A stretch of DNA of 64,000 nucleotides from Bog-473 sp963745175 (GTDB lineage: Bacteria > Actinomycetota > Acidimicrobiia > Acidimicrobiales > RAAP-2): the NCBI GenBank assembly GCA_963745175.1, contig CAVUWK010000002.1, positions 310,001-374,000 on the forward strand, read 5' to 3'. The notes beneath the pieces are model-generated. The model had not been told where the DNA came from and did not search any database. It saw only the letters and a list, made by a program, of their open reading frames with translations. A program made the position numbers and the translations under genes. The first letter of the stretch is position 1. Every line of letters begins with the position of its first letter. Below, in pieces: positions 27,504 to 38,647 of the stretch.

Positions 27504-28103
27504 TCAGAGTGCCAGCCTCGTGTACTTGAACTCGTTGAGGTCGGGCATGGTGTCGAACAGGTCGAGCACGCCGTCGACCGTGCGGCGCCCGAGACCCGCG
27601 TCGCCCACCGGGCGGCTCATCAGGCGCACGAACACGGCGCGGTCGTCGACGATGAACGTCGGCACCCCGAACACCGCGAGCTCGTTCACGGCGCGCTCGT
27701 GCTCCCGCCGTATCTCCTGGACCGGTGCGCCGGAATCGACCTCGGCGATGATCTTGTCGCCGGGCAGGCCCACGCCGTCGAGCACTCCGCCCACGACCTC
27801 GGCGACGCGCAGGTCCAATCCCTCGTCATGGCGGGCCGTGAACAGCGCGATGTGCGCGTCGAGGAAGCGGTCCGGGTAGCTGTCGCGCACGACGACGCCG
27901 GCAGCCAACGCCAGGAGGTCACCGGTCTTGGCGGGGTCGTCCCAGACCGGCTGCCCACCCTCGGCCACGTGCGCCTGGCTCAGCGAGAACGGCAGGAACG
28001 TCACGTCCCAATCGGCCCCGTCAGCCAGCGCGACGGCGAGATGCTCATGGGCGTTGCGGGCAAAGGGGCAGCGGTAGTCCCAGGTCACGGAGAAAGGCTT
28101 CAT
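27504..28103 (-). CDS. DsbA-family / HCCA-isomerase-like thioredoxin-fold protein
   Basis: 199 aa. Thioredoxin-fold start MKPFSVTWDYRCPFARNAHE holds a single active-site-like Cys (CPFA, not CxxC), so simple disulfide exchange is unlikely; glutathione-transferase-kappa or isomerase-like chemistry with a low-molecular-weight thiol fits better. The cis-Pro loop FGVPTFIVDDRAVFVRLM is present, with the helical insert between. The ATG overlaps the stop of the PAP2 gene (ATGA). No signal peptide: cytoplasmic. Confidence 0.8.
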   Translation of the reverse strand: MKPFSVTWDYRCPFARNAHEHLAVALADGADWDVTFLPFSLSQAHVAEGGQPVWDDPAKTGDLLALAAGVVVRDSYPDRFLDAHIALFTARHDEGLDLRVAEVVGGVLDGVGLPGDKIIAEVDSGAPVQEIRREHERAVNELAVFGVPTFIVDDRAVFVRLMSRPVGDAGLGRRTVDGVLDLFDTMPDLNEFKYTRLAL

Positions 28104-28699
28104 AAATCGTTCAACACGACCTCGGCGGAGCGCATTCCCCTGCGGCCCCGGCCCCGGCCCCGGTGCCTGCGCCCGCGCCGCCCCACGCTGCCGGGGGTGA
28201 CGACGTCGACGATCGGGCGCAGGCCCAGTCCGAGGACCGAGCCGATGACCGCACCACCGATCACGTCGGTCGGGTGATGGGCCCGCAGGTGGACCCGACT
28301 GGCCGCCACTGCGGCTGCGAAACCGACGTTGGCCGCCGTCCCGGCGTCGGAGTCGCCGAGCACGAACGCGGTGCAGAAGGCCGCCAGCGTGTGGCCGCTC
28401 GGGAAGCTGCTGCTCGAGGGCGTCCGCACCGCCGCATCCAGGTGGTCGTCGGGCCGTTGGCGCTCCACGGCCTCCTTTACCATCCGGCTCACGATCAGCG
28501 ACGAGAAGCCCGCCGCACCGAGAGCCACGATGGCGCGCCGCCGCTCCGGTCCGCGCCGGCGTGCCTTCAGTCCCGCCAGCAGCACCCACACCAACCCGTA
28601 GTCGGCCAGGTTCGAGACGACGGCGGCGATCCGGTCGACCTCCGGGCGTCCCCGGAGAGGCTCGAAGGCGGCGTCGACCGCCTCGTCGATGGTGCTCAC
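28100..28699 (-). CDS. PAP2-family membrane phosphatase
   Basis: 199 aa from GTG at 28699. Three PAP2 signature motifs are visible: KEAVERQRPDD (KxxxxxxRP), SSFPSGHTLAAF (PSGH) and SRVHLRAHHPTDVIGG (SRxxxxxHxxxD). Four to five hydrophobic segments. Likely dephosphorylates a lipid phosphate such as undecaprenyl pyrophosphate or phosphatidate. The tail is very Arg/Gly-rich. Middle gene of a three-gene operon with the RecB-like nuclease upstream and DsbA-like gene downstream. Confidence 0.88.
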   Translation of the reverse strand: MSTIDEAVDAAFEPLRGRPEVDRIAAVVSNLADYGLVWVLLAGLKARRRGPERRRAIVALGAAGFSSLIVSRMVKEAVERQRPDDHLDAAVRTPSSSSFPSGHTLAAFCTAFVLGDSDAGTAANVGFAAAVAASRVHLRAHHPTDVIGGAVIGSVLGLGLRPIVDVVTPGSVGRRGRRHRGRGRGRRGMRSAEVVLNDL

Positions 28700-28709
28700 T
28701 GCGGCCCGC

Positions 28710-29480
28710 TCACGCGGCGAAGGCGGGGCAGGAGGCCTTGAAGTTGCAGTGGTCGCACAGAGGACTGACGTGGGGCCGGAAGTCCTCGGAGTCGCAGGCG
28801 CGCTCGATGGCCGACCACACAGCGACCGCCCGTCGCCGCTGGCCTCGGATGGTCTGCTCGGAGGCGACGGAGGAGATGGCGACGGGTTGGCGCAGGTAGA
28901 GCAGACGCACCTCGGCGGGAGCACGGCCGAGCAGGCTCTCGCAGAGCAGGGCGTAGGTCTGCACGCCACCCATGCTGCCGCGCTCATAGCGCTCCGAGGG
29001 TGCCCGACCCGTCTTGTAGTCCACGACGATCAGGCTGCCGTCGGCCGTGACGTCGAGACGGTCGATGATGCCGCGCAACCGCATGCCCTCGACCACGGTC
29101 TCGACACCGAGCTCGACGCCGACCGTCCGCGTCCGGTTGGGATCCTCCAGCCGGAAGTAGTTGTCGACGAGCGTGCGCGCGTCGGCGAGGAAGGCGTCCG
29201 CTGCACCCCGGTCGAGCTCGAGCTGGGCGAATTCGTCGTCGTCCTGCAGCTCGGTCCAGCAGCGCTCGAGCTCTGCGGTGGCCGCGGCCGGGGTCCGTGC
29301 CCCCGCTGCGTTGTGCCAGAAGAGCCCCTCGAGCGCGGCGTGGACCAGGGTGCCCTTGACCGCAGGAGGGGAGGGAGGCTCTGGCCGGCGCTCGATCTGC
29401 GAGAAGCGGAAGGCGAGCGGGCAGTTGGTGAAGGCGACGACCTTCGAGGGGCTCAGGGTGCGTGGGAGGGTGAGCGCCAT
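28710..29480 (-). CDS. RecB-family PD-(D/E)XK exonuclease
   Basis: 256 aa from ATG at 29480. N-terminal SPSKVVAFTNCPLAFRFSQI and PAVKGTLVHAALEGLF match the AddB/Cas4-like nuclease family. Active-site motifs: GIIDRLDVTADGSLIVVDYK (D ... DYK), then TYALLCESLL. The C-terminal Cys set CDHCNFKASCP, with the Cys near position 19, can bind a [4Fe-4S] cluster. Probably a stand-alone DNA repair exonuclease. First gene of the operon, start likely leaderless or with a very close GAGG. Confidence 0.88.
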   Translation of the reverse strand: MALTLPRTLSPSKVVAFTNCPLAFRFSQIERRPEPPSPPAVKGTLVHAALEGLFWHNAAGARTPAAATAELERCWTELQDDDEFAQLELDRGAADAFLADARTLVDNYFRLEDPNRTRTVGVELGVETVVEGMRLRGIIDRLDVTADGSLIVVDYKTGRAPSERYERGSMGGVQTYALLCESLLGRAPAEVRLLYLRQPVAISSVASEQTIRGQRRRAVAVWSAIERACDSEDFRPHVSPLCDHCNFKASCPAFAA

Positions 29481-29486
29481 CACCTC

Positions 29487-29492
29487 AGGATA
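29487..29492 (-). promoter_or_regulatory. -10 hexamer TATCCT of the RecB-like operon
   Basis: TATCCT on the minus strand ends 6 nt before ATG at 29480, consistent with a leaderless start. Confidence 0.45.
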
Positions 29493-29555
29493 CGACGGGC
29501 GTGTCACGCGCCGGCTCATCCTCCCGAGCAGGTAGAAAGGGTGGGATGCCCTCTG

Positions 29556-29843
29556 GTGCCGAGTTCCGCATCCGTGGCTGAGCTTCGCCGGGCCACCCGC
29601 TGGGCCGGGTTGCGGCCAGGCGATCCCGTCCAGGTCGACGGCACGCGGCTGCGCGGGGCGTCGTGGGAGTTCGTGGCGCACGTCACCAACGAGGAGACCG
29701 GCGACGTCTGGGTCGAGGTGGTGGGCGGGCGAGCGGGGGACCGGGCCGTGCGGTCGTTCCGACCTGACCAGCTCTACGCCGCATCGGCCCGGCCGGGGCG
29801 CGATCCGTCGCTGGCCGAAGCACCCGGGCTTCCTCTCGGCTGA
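29556..29843 (+). CDS. Conserved small hypothetical protein
   Basis: 95 aa from GTG at 29556 (GTG at 29571 is also possible). It reads as a small beta-barrel: RPGDPVQVDGTRLRGASWEF, then VAHVTNEETGDVWVEVVGG and AVRSFRPDQLYAA. No catalytic motif or signal peptide. It resembles short uncharacterised actinobacterial proteins, possibly SH3-like. It is followed 11 bases later by the GNAT gene on the same strand. Confidence 0.6.
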   Translation: MPSSASVAELRRATRWAGLRPGDPVQVDGTRLRGASWEFVAHVTNEETGDVWVEVVGGRAGDRAVRSFRPDQLYAASARPGRDPSLAEAPGLPLG

Positions 29844-29854
29844 CACGTAGACCC

Positions 29855-30413
29855 ATGGGCCACCCCGGCATCCCGACGCTGACCACCCCGCGGCTGGTGC
29901 TGCGCCCGTTCGTCCCCGGCGACCTCGACGAGCTCGCCGTCATCCACGCCGAAGAGTCGTTCTGGTGGTACCCGCTTCGTTCCGGCATGGACAAGGAGGA
30001 GACGGGCGAGTTCCTGCGCCGTGTGCGGTCGCGTTACGAGAGCGACGGCTTCGGCATCGAGGCGCTGATCGAGCGGGCCAGCGGCGCCATGATCGGGTGG
30101 GCGGGCCTCGCCGTGCCCCACTTCCTGCCCCAGATCCTCCCGGCCGTCGAGGTGGGATGGCGCCTGTCGGGGCCTTATCGGGGGCAGGGCCTGGCGACCG
30201 AGGCGGGTGCGGCCGCAGTGGAGTTCGGGTTCACCGCAGGCGGCTTGGACTGCATCGTGAGCATCTACGAGCCGGAGAACATCGCCGTCGGGTCGGGTGA
30301 TGGACCACCTCGGCTTCACCCACCGCCTCACCACCGTGGGCCCTCGCGGCGAGGAGGTCGCGGTCTTGGAGCTGACGCGGAAGCGCTGGGAGGACCGCCA
30401 CACGGATGGGTGA
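29855..30413 (+). CDS. GNAT N-acetyltransferase, frameshifted
   Basis: RimJ/RimL-type acetyltransferase: TPRLVLRPFVPGDLDELAVI, then the acetyl-CoA loop GWRLSGPYRGQGLATEAGAA and IYEPENIA. An extra G at 30287 shifts the frame; removing it gives NIASGRVMDHLGFTHRLTTV and a normal end LELTRKRWEDRHTDG. Corrected length is about 185 aa. The stop lies 8 bases inside the thioesterase gene. Substrate (protein N-terminus, antibiotic or small amine) cannot be told. Confidence 0.85.
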
Positions 30414-31227
30414 CATCGCGGCACAGACCGCAGTCGAAGCGGTCGGGGACGGCCGCTACACGGCGACGGTGCACGGCGATTGGGAGATCTGGGGGCCCTG
30501 CGGCGGCTACGTCGCGGCCCTCGCATTGCGGGCCGCCGGCGCCGAGAGCTCCCTGGCGCGGCCGGCCAGCTTCTTCTGCCAGTACCTCTCGGTGGCCGCA
30601 TTCGCGCCGGTCGACCTCACCGTCACCCCGTTGCGGGTCGGGCGTACCTTGCTGGCCCAGCGCGTCGCGATGAGCCAGGAGGGCAGACTCGTGCTCGAGG
30701 CCATGGTCTGGTCCGTCGGTGCGATCGAGGGGCTCGAGCACGAGGACGTCGAACCCCCGCCGGTGCCTGACCCCGGCGAGCTGCCCAGCCCGGCCGATCT
30801 GTGGCCCGACGAGCATCCCCGGTTCCCCTTCTGGGGCAACTTCGACCAGCGCCTGGTCGACTGGTCGGACCGCTGGCCGCCGCCCGGCCCGCTGCCACCG
30901 ACCTGGCGGACCTGGGTGCGCTGCCGCCCGACGGCGACCTTCGCTGATCCCTGGGTGGACGCAGCGCGTTCGCTCATCGTGCTCGACGTCGGGAGCTGGC
31001 CGGCCGGGTCCCGCCCGCACGCCCACCTCGATCCGCCCTACGTGGCGCCGAGCCTCGATCTCTACGCGTCCTTCCAGTATCCCGGGAGCGCGTCGGAGTG
31101 GCTGCTGCTCGACGCGCACTCGCCCGTGGCCCATGGTGGCCTCCTGTCGTGGACAGGCCGGGTGTGGTCACGGCAGCGTCGCCTGATCGCCAGTGGCGGC
31201 GGCCAGGCGGTGTTCCGGCACACCTGA
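30406..31227 (+). CDS. Acyl-CoA thioesterase-like (double hot-dog) protein
   Basis: 273 aa. N-terminal hot-dog: YTATVHGDWEIWGPCGGYVA, ASFFCQYLSVAAFAPVDLTV, RVAMSQEGRLVLEAMVWS. Second half: DAARSLIVLDVGSWPAG and a C-terminal VAHGGLLSWTGRVWSRQRRL, typical of TesB-like 4HBT_3 proteins. It probably hydrolyses acyl-CoA esters. Overlaps the GNAT gene by 8 bases, and lies convergent to the acyl-CoA dehydrogenase of the Atu/Liu-like locus, so a role in acyl-CoA turnover there is possible. Confidence 0.82.
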   Translation: MGDIAAQTAVEAVGDGRYTATVHGDWEIWGPCGGYVAALALRAAGAESSLARPASFFCQYLSVAAFAPVDLTVTPLRVGRTLLAQRVAMSQEGRLVLEAMVWSVGAIEGLEHEDVEPPPVPDPGELPSPADLWPDEHPRFPFWGNFDQRLVDWSDRWPPPGPLPPTWRTWVRCRPTATFADPWVDAARSLIVLDVGSWPAGSRPHAHLDPPYVAPSLDLYASFQYPGSASEWLLLDAHSPVAHGGLLSWTGRVWSRQRRLIASGGGQAVFRHT

Positions 31228-31262
31228 GGACGGGCCGGGCGTCCTCGGTTCGGTCAGTCGAA

Positions 31263-32411
31263 TCAGTCGACCGAGTACCCGTCCATGCGCGACAGAATGC
31301 GCAGCATGACCTCATCGGCCCCGGCGCCGATGGAGTCGAGGCGGGTGTCGCGGAAGTAGCGCGAGGTCCAGCTCTCGTCCATGTAACCCATGCCACCGTG
31401 GAATTGCACCGCGCAGTCGGCGACCTCGCGCTGGAGCCGCGAACCCAGCAATTTGCCGATGGTGGCGAACCGGGTGGCGTCTTCACCCTGCAATACCGCA
31501 TCGGCGGCGGTGCGCGCGTACTGCTTGAGCACGTCGTGGCGGGCCGACAACTCGGCGAGCACGAACTGCAGATGCTGATTGGCCAGCAGCGGAGCGCCGA
31601 ACGCCCTGCGCTCGCGCAGGTAGCTCTTGGTGCGCTCCAGAGCGAGTGCAATGGACCCCACCTGCTTGTAGAAGGTGATGAGCCGCTCGGCCTGGAACTG
31701 CACCATCTGCTGTTGAAAGCCCCGTCCGATCTCGCCGATGGTGTTGGCGATCGGAACGCGCACGTCGGTGAACGAGAGCTCAGCCGTATCACTCGACCAC
31801 ATACCCAACTTCTCGAGCTTGCGCGATACGGCCACGCCGGCGGTCTCCGTCGGCACCACGATGAGGGACATGCCGTGGTAGCCCGGATCGTCGGAGGTGC
31901 GGGCCAGCAGGCACAGCCAGTCGGCCTGCGTTCCGTTGGTGATGAACAGCTTGGCGCCGTTGATGACCCATTCGTCGCCGTCGCGCACGGCGCGGGTGCG
32001 GATGCCTGCGACGTCGCTCCCCGCGTCGGGCTCGGTGACGGCAATCGACGTCACGACCTCGCCCCGGATGGCCGGTGCGAGATACCGCTCCTTCAACTCG
32101 TGGGAGCCGTAGCGCGCCAGCGCCGGTGTCGCCATCGACATCTGGACCGCGATCGCCATCGGGACGCCGCCACAGCTGATTCGTCCCATCTCCTCGCCGG
32201 CGATCAGGGTGAAGGTGTGGTCGGCTCCCATGCCGCCGTAGGCCTCGTCGTACTCGAGACCCAGGAGCCCCACCGACGCGAGCTTGGGAAAGAGGTCGTG
32301 AGCCGGAAAGATGCGGGCCGCTTCCCACTCGTCCACGTAAGGCTCGATCTCCCTCTCGAAGAGGGCCCGGAGCGTCTTGCGGAACAACTGGTGCTCGTCG
32401 CTCTCGATCAC
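31263..32411 (-). CDS. Acyl-CoA dehydrogenase
   Basis: 382 aa from GTG at 32411. FAD-binding and catalytic blocks: GLLGLEYDEAYGGMGADHTF, SIAVTEPDAGSDVAGIRTRA, WVINGAKLFITNGTQADWL, AFGAPLLANQHLQFVLAEL, and QFHGGMGYMDESWTSRYFRD near the end, where the catalytic base region sits. It introduces a 2,3-double bond in an acyl-CoA, passing electrons to ETF. It is divergent from the hydratase-carboxylase-AtuA operon by 62 bases, making it the likely first enzyme (AtuD/LiuA-like). Confidence 0.92.
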   Translation of the reverse strand: MIESDEHQLFRKTLRALFEREIEPYVDEWEAARIFPAHDLFPKLASVGLLGLEYDEAYGGMGADHTFTLIAGEEMGRISCGGVPMAIAVQMSMATPALARYGSHELKERYLAPAIRGEVVTSIAVTEPDAGSDVAGIRTRAVRDGDEWVINGAKLFITNGTQADWLCLLARTSDDPGYHGMSLIVVPTETAGVAVSRKLEKLGMWSSDTAELSFTDVRVPIANTIGEIGRGFQQQMVQFQAERLITFYKQVGSIALALERTKSYLRERRAFGAPLLANQHLQFVLAELSARHDVLKQYARTAADAVLQGEDATRFATIGKLLGSRLQREVADCAVQFHGGMGYMDESWTSRYFRDTRLDSIGAGADEVMLRILSRMDGYSVD

Positions 32412-32417
32412 CGATGA

Positions 32418-32423
32418 ACGATA
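32418..32423 (-). promoter_or_regulatory. -10 hexamer TATCGT of the acyl-CoA dehydrogenase gene
   Basis: TATCGT on the minus strand lies 6 nt before the GTG at 32411, no ribosome binding site. Confidence 0.5.
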
Positions 32424-32459
32424 CCACCGGCCTTTTTCCACCCACCGACGAGACCCCCC

Positions 32460-32465
32460 TACACT
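32460..32465 (+). promoter_or_regulatory. -10 hexamer TACACT of the hydratase-carboxylase operon
   Basis: TACACT lies 8 nt before GTG at 32474. Together with the opposite hexamer at 32418-32423 it makes a compact divergent promoter. Confidence 0.5.
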
Positions 32466-32473
32466 GCGCACCC

Positions 32474-33235
32474 GTGACGGATGTGATGGTCGACGTGCAG
32501 CACCGCGACGGCATCCGTACCCTGACGCTCGATTCGCCGGCCAACCGCAATGCCCTGTCGGCCCGCCTCCTCGAACAGTTGGAGCAAGCGTTGCGTGACG
32601 CAACCAGCGACGAGGCGGTGCGCGCCCTCGTGCTGACCGGGTCGGGCACGGTGTTTTGCTCCGGAGCGGATCTCACCGAGCGCGGCGCGGCGGCGCCCAA
32701 CCGCATGCCGGCCATCCTGACGTGCATGGTCGAGAGCCCGGTGCCGGTCATCGCCCGCGTCAACGGCCACGCCCGGGCGGGCGGTCTGGGCCTCATCGCT
32801 GCCGCCGACATGGCGGTGGCGGCGGAGGGGAGCACGTTCGCATTCACCGAGGTGAAGGTCGGCGTGGCGCCGGCCATGATCTTGGTGCCGGCGCTACGCG
32901 TGGTCGAACCCCGCTTCCTGGCCCGCGCCACGCTCACGGGTGAGCGCTTCAGCGCGGAGGAGGCGGCCGCGGCCGGGCTCCTTACCGCGGTCACCGCCGA
33001 CGAGGCAGCGCTCGACGCCTGGGTGGACGCGCAGACCCTGGCGATCCGCCGGGCGGCCCCCGGCGCCGTGCGGGCCACCAAGGAGTTGCTGCGATCCCTG
33101 TCCGCCCAGGCGTGGGCAGGCGGACTGGCGGCCGCGGCCGCGACGTCGGCCGAGCTGTTCGCCGGGGCCGAGGCCGCGGAGGGCATGGAGGCGTTCCTCC
33201 AGAAGCGCCGGCCCGCCTGGGACTCGACGGTGTGA
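32474..33235 (+). CDS. Enoyl-CoA hydratase/isomerase family protein
   Basis: 253 aa from GTG at 32474; an upstream in-frame ATG at 32414 would put 20 residues over the divergent promoter. Crotonase fold: LTLDSPANRNALSARLLEQL, oxyanion hole FCSGADLTERG, second oxyanion block IARVNGHARAGGLGLIAAAD, and FTEVKVGVAPAMI with the catalytic-position residues. Likely AtuE/LiuC-like hydratase of a 3-methylglutaconyl-type CoA. GTGA overlap with the carboxylase beta gene. Confidence 0.9.
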   Translation: MTDVMVDVQHRDGIRTLTLDSPANRNALSARLLEQLEQALRDATSDEAVRALVLTGSGTVFCSGADLTERGAAAPNRMPAILTCMVESPVPVIARVNGHARAGGLGLIAAADMAVAAEGSTFAFTEVKVGVAPAMILVPALRVVEPRFLARATLTGERFSAEEAAAAGLLTAVTADEAALDAWVDAQTLAIRRAAPGAVRATKELLRSLSAQAWAGGLAAAAATSAELFAGAEAAEGMEAFLQKRRPAWDSTV

Positions 33236-34829
33236 GCACGCCCCTGCGGTCCCGGCTGGCCATGACCGGCGACGAGTTCCGCGAGAACGCCGCCGCCATG
33301 GGCGCGTTGACCGACGAGGTCCGTTCGTGGCACGAGAAGGTGCTGGCGGGCGGTGGACCGCGGTACGTCGAGCGTCACCGCGCCCGCGGCAAGATGATGG
33401 TGCGCGAGCGGCTGGAGGGGTTGGCCGATCCCGGCACGCCGGTGCTCGAGCTGTGCCCGCTCGCCGGGCTCGAGACCGGCGACCCGGTGGGTGGCGGGGT
33501 CGTCGTCGCGCTGGCCGAGGTGGCACACACCCAGTGCCTGGTCATCGCCAACGATCCGACCGTGCGCGGGGGGACGACGAGCCCGACGACGATCCGCAAG
33601 CTGCTGCGGGCGATGGACGTCGCCGACGAGAACCGACTTCCCCTGGTACTCCTGGTCGAGTCGGGCGGGGCGGACCTGCCGCGCCAGGCGGACATCTTCG
33701 TGCCCGGCGGCGAGCAGTTCCGCCGTCTGACCCAGCTCTCGGCGCAGGGCATCCCCAGCATCTGCGTCGTCTTCGGGTCGTCGACCGCCGGCGGCGCCTA
33801 CCTGCCGGGGATGAGCGACTACACCGTCATGGTCGAGGACCGGGCCCGGGTCTTCCTGGGAGGGCCGCCGCTGGTCAAGATGGCCATCGGGGAGGACGCC
33901 GACGAGGAGGAACTGGGCGGTGCGCGCATGCACGCCCGGACGTCGGGCCTGTGCGACTACCTGGCCCGCGACGAGCCTGAGGCGATCCGGATGGCGCGGG
34001 GGATCGTGGCCCACCTGCACTGGCCGCGCCTGGGCCTCGGGGCCGACGGCCCGGCCGACGAGCCGCTCTACCCGGCCGAAGAGTTGCTCGGGATCGCGTC
34101 GGTGGACGTGCGGGTCCCCTTCGACGTACGCGAGATCCTCGCCCGCGTCGTCGACGGCTCCCGTTTCGAGGAGTTCAAGGAGCTCTACGGCCCGCAGCTG
34201 GTGTGCGGCTGGGCCTCCATCGGCGGCTACCCCATCGGCGTCGTGGCCAACAACGGCATCCTCTTCTCGCCCGAGGCGCAGAAGGGGGCCCAGTTCATTG
34301 CGCTCTGCAACCGGACCGACACGCCGATCCTGTTCGTGCAGAACATCACGGGCTTCATGGTGGGCACGCGTTACGAGCAGGGCGGCATCATCAAGGACGG
34401 CGCCAAGATGATCAACGCCGTGTCCAACTCGACGGTGCCACACCTCACGCTCATGGTCGGCGCCAGCTACGGGGCGGGGAACTACGCCATGGCCGGCCGG
34501 GCCTACGACCCGCGTTTCGTCTTCACCTGGCCCAACCACCGCATCGCGGTCATGGGCCCCAAGCAGCTGGCCGGCGTCCTCTCCATCGTGCGCCGCAACG
34601 CGGCGGCGGCGGCCGGGCGTCCCTTCGACGAAGCGGCCGACGACGAGCTGCGCCAGGCCACCGAGAGCCAGATCGAACAGGAGTCGACGGCGCTCTACGC
34701 CACGGGACGGCTGTGGGACGACGGAATCATCGACCCGCGGGACACGCGTATCGTGCTCGCGCTCGCCCTCACCGCGGTGCACTCGGCGGCCGTGAAGGGG
34801 ACGGCAGTCTTCGGCGTGGTGCGGCACTG

Positions 34830-34830
<1 letters not shown>
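33232..34830 (+). CDS. Acyl-CoA carboxylase beta (carboxyltransferase) subunit
   Basis: 532 aa from GTG. Carboxyltransferase N-half: RHRARGKMMVRERLEGLADP, LLVESGGADLPRQADIFVPG, FGSSTAGGAYLPGMSDYTVM. C-half: FVQNITGFMVGTRYEQGGII, KDGAKMINAVSNSTVPHLTL, GAGNYAMAGRAYDPRFVF and WPNHRIAVMGPKQLAGV. These are typical of methylcrotonyl-/geranyl-CoA carboxylase beta, not of AccD or propionyl-CoA types. Transfers carboxyl from biotin to an enoyl-CoA. Coupled on both sides (GTGA, TGATG). Confidence 0.9.
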
Positions 34831-36796
<1,966 letters not shown>

Positions 36797-36800
<4 letters not shown>

Positions 36801-38602
36801 GTGGGCCAGGCGGCCGACCCGGCGCGCTGCGGATCGGGAATTGCAGCGGGTTCTTCGGGGACCGCACCCACGCGGCGCGCGAGATGGTCGAGGGCGGGCC
36901 GATCGACGTCCTGACCGGCGACTGGCTGGCCGAGCTCACCATGTACATCCTCCACAAGACCCGGGAGCGCAGCGGCGGCTACGCACGGACGTTCTTGCGT
37001 GAGTTGGAGGAGGTGCTCCCGATCTGCATCGAGCGGGGCATCACGGTCGTCTCCAACGCGGGTGGGCTGCACCCGGAGGGCCTGGCGGCCGCAGTGGGGG
37101 AGCTGGCCCGGCGTCAGGGACTCGAGGTGCGCGTGGCCTCGATCTCCGGCGATGACATCACGCCGCGGCTCCCCGAGTTGCGGGCGCAAGGAGAGGAGTT
37201 CGTCAACCTCGAAACGGGTGAGCGCCTCCCCGCTGACGCGCCCGTCGTGACGGCCAACGCCTACCTGCGAGCACGTCCCATCGCCGACGCGCTGGCAGCG
37301 GGTGCGCAGGTGGTGGTCACGGGCCGGGTGACCGACGCCGCCCTGGTGGTCGGGCCCGCGCTGCACGCGTTCGGCTGGTCCGACGTCGACCTCGACGCCA
37401 TTGCCGGCGCAGTCGTGGCGGGCCATGTCATTGAGTGCGGTGCACAGTGCTGTGGCGGGAACTACGCCTTCTTCGAGGAGGTGCCGGGCCGAGATCGGAT
37501 CGGCTTCCCCTTGGCCGAACTGGAGGCGGACGGCTCGTCGGTGATCACCAAGCACCCGGGAACGGGCGGCATGGTGACGGTCGGGACAGTGACTGCGCAG
37601 CTCCTCTACGAGATCGGCGGTCCGCGCTACCTCAGTCCCGACGCGGTGGCCCGGTTCGATACCATCGAGCTCTCCCAGGTTGGCCCCGACCGCGTGCGCA
37701 TCGCGGGAGTCCGAGGCGAACCGCCGCCGGCCGCGCTCAAGGTAACGGCAAACCTCGACGCGGGCTGGCGCAACTCCATGACGCTGGCGTTGACCGGCGT
37801 CCAGGTAGCCGAGAAGGCGCGGTTCGCCGCCGCCGCGGTGTGGGCCGGCATCCCCGGCGGGCGCGCCGCCTTCGCCGAGACGGTGGAGGATCTCTCGGGC
37901 GACCTGACCGGCGGCGGCATGGCGTACCTGCGCCTCGCTGTGCGCGGCGACCACGAACAGACGGTCGGCCGGGCCTTCTCGGGCGCCGTCGTCGAGACCA
38001 GCTTGTCCAGCTACCCCGGCACGTTCTTCACCTCGGCGCCCTCGGGGGCGCAAGGGGTGGCCCGCTACTGGCCGACCACGGTCGCCGCCGACGCGGTGGC
38101 GCCGCGTCTCGAGTGTGACGGTGTGCCGGTCCCAGTCACGCCGATGCTCGGCGCCGACGGCGGCGTCACCGTTGCCGCGTCCTTCTCCAGCGAGGCCCCG
38201 GCGTGGCCCGGCCGCTCAGCCAGCGGGGAGCTCGACCTGGTGCGGGTCCCGCTGTGGGTGCTCGTCGGCGCCCGGTCCGGGGACAAGGGCGGAGATGCCA
38301 ACGTCGGCGTCTGGGCGGATGACGATGCCGTCGCGGTGTGGCTGCAGCGCGCCTTCTCGGTCGAGGCGTTCCGGGCCGCGCTGCCCGAAGTCGAGCCGCA
38401 CGCGGTCAGCCGGTACCCGCTGCCGAACCTCCGTGCGGTGAACTTCGTCGTCCACGGCGTCCTCGGCTGGGGCGTGGCCTCGAACCTGCGTCTGGACACG
38501 CAGGCAAAGGGCCTGGGCGAGCTGTTGCGGTCGCGCCTGATGGAGGTGCCGGCCGCGTTGGTGGCGACCGGGCCGGCGGCCGCGAGGCTGGCCGCGAGCT
38601 GA
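36797..38602 (+). CDS. Acyclic terpene utilization AtuA family protein
   Basis: 601 aa. N-terminal DUF1446 domain: RIGNCSGFFGDRTHAAREMV, DVLTGDWLAELTMYIL, VVSNAGGLHPEGLAAAVGEL, VTGRVTDAALVVGPALHAFG, ECGAQCCGGNYAFFEEVPG. A second C-terminal domain (about 490-590) begins WVLVGARSGDKGGDANVGVW. AtuA is required for citronellol/geraniol growth in Pseudomonas but its reaction is unknown. Last gene of the coupled operon hydratase-beta-alpha-AtuA. Confidence 0.92.
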
Positions 38603-38647
38603 CCGTTGCCGGGCGGATCGCGCCCGGGCATCTGACAGGATGGCGCC

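Noticed and set aside
25440..28277. A 945-codon plus-strand open frame
   Set aside because: It is antisense to purK and runs through the F420-type oxidoreductase in another frame; Arg/His/Gly-rich low-complexity translation typical of GC-rich shadow frames.
31789..34827. A 1012-codon minus-strand open frame
   Set aside because: Antisense to the enoyl-CoA hydratase and carboxylase beta genes; its end only reads the acyl-CoA dehydrogenase region in a wrong frame.
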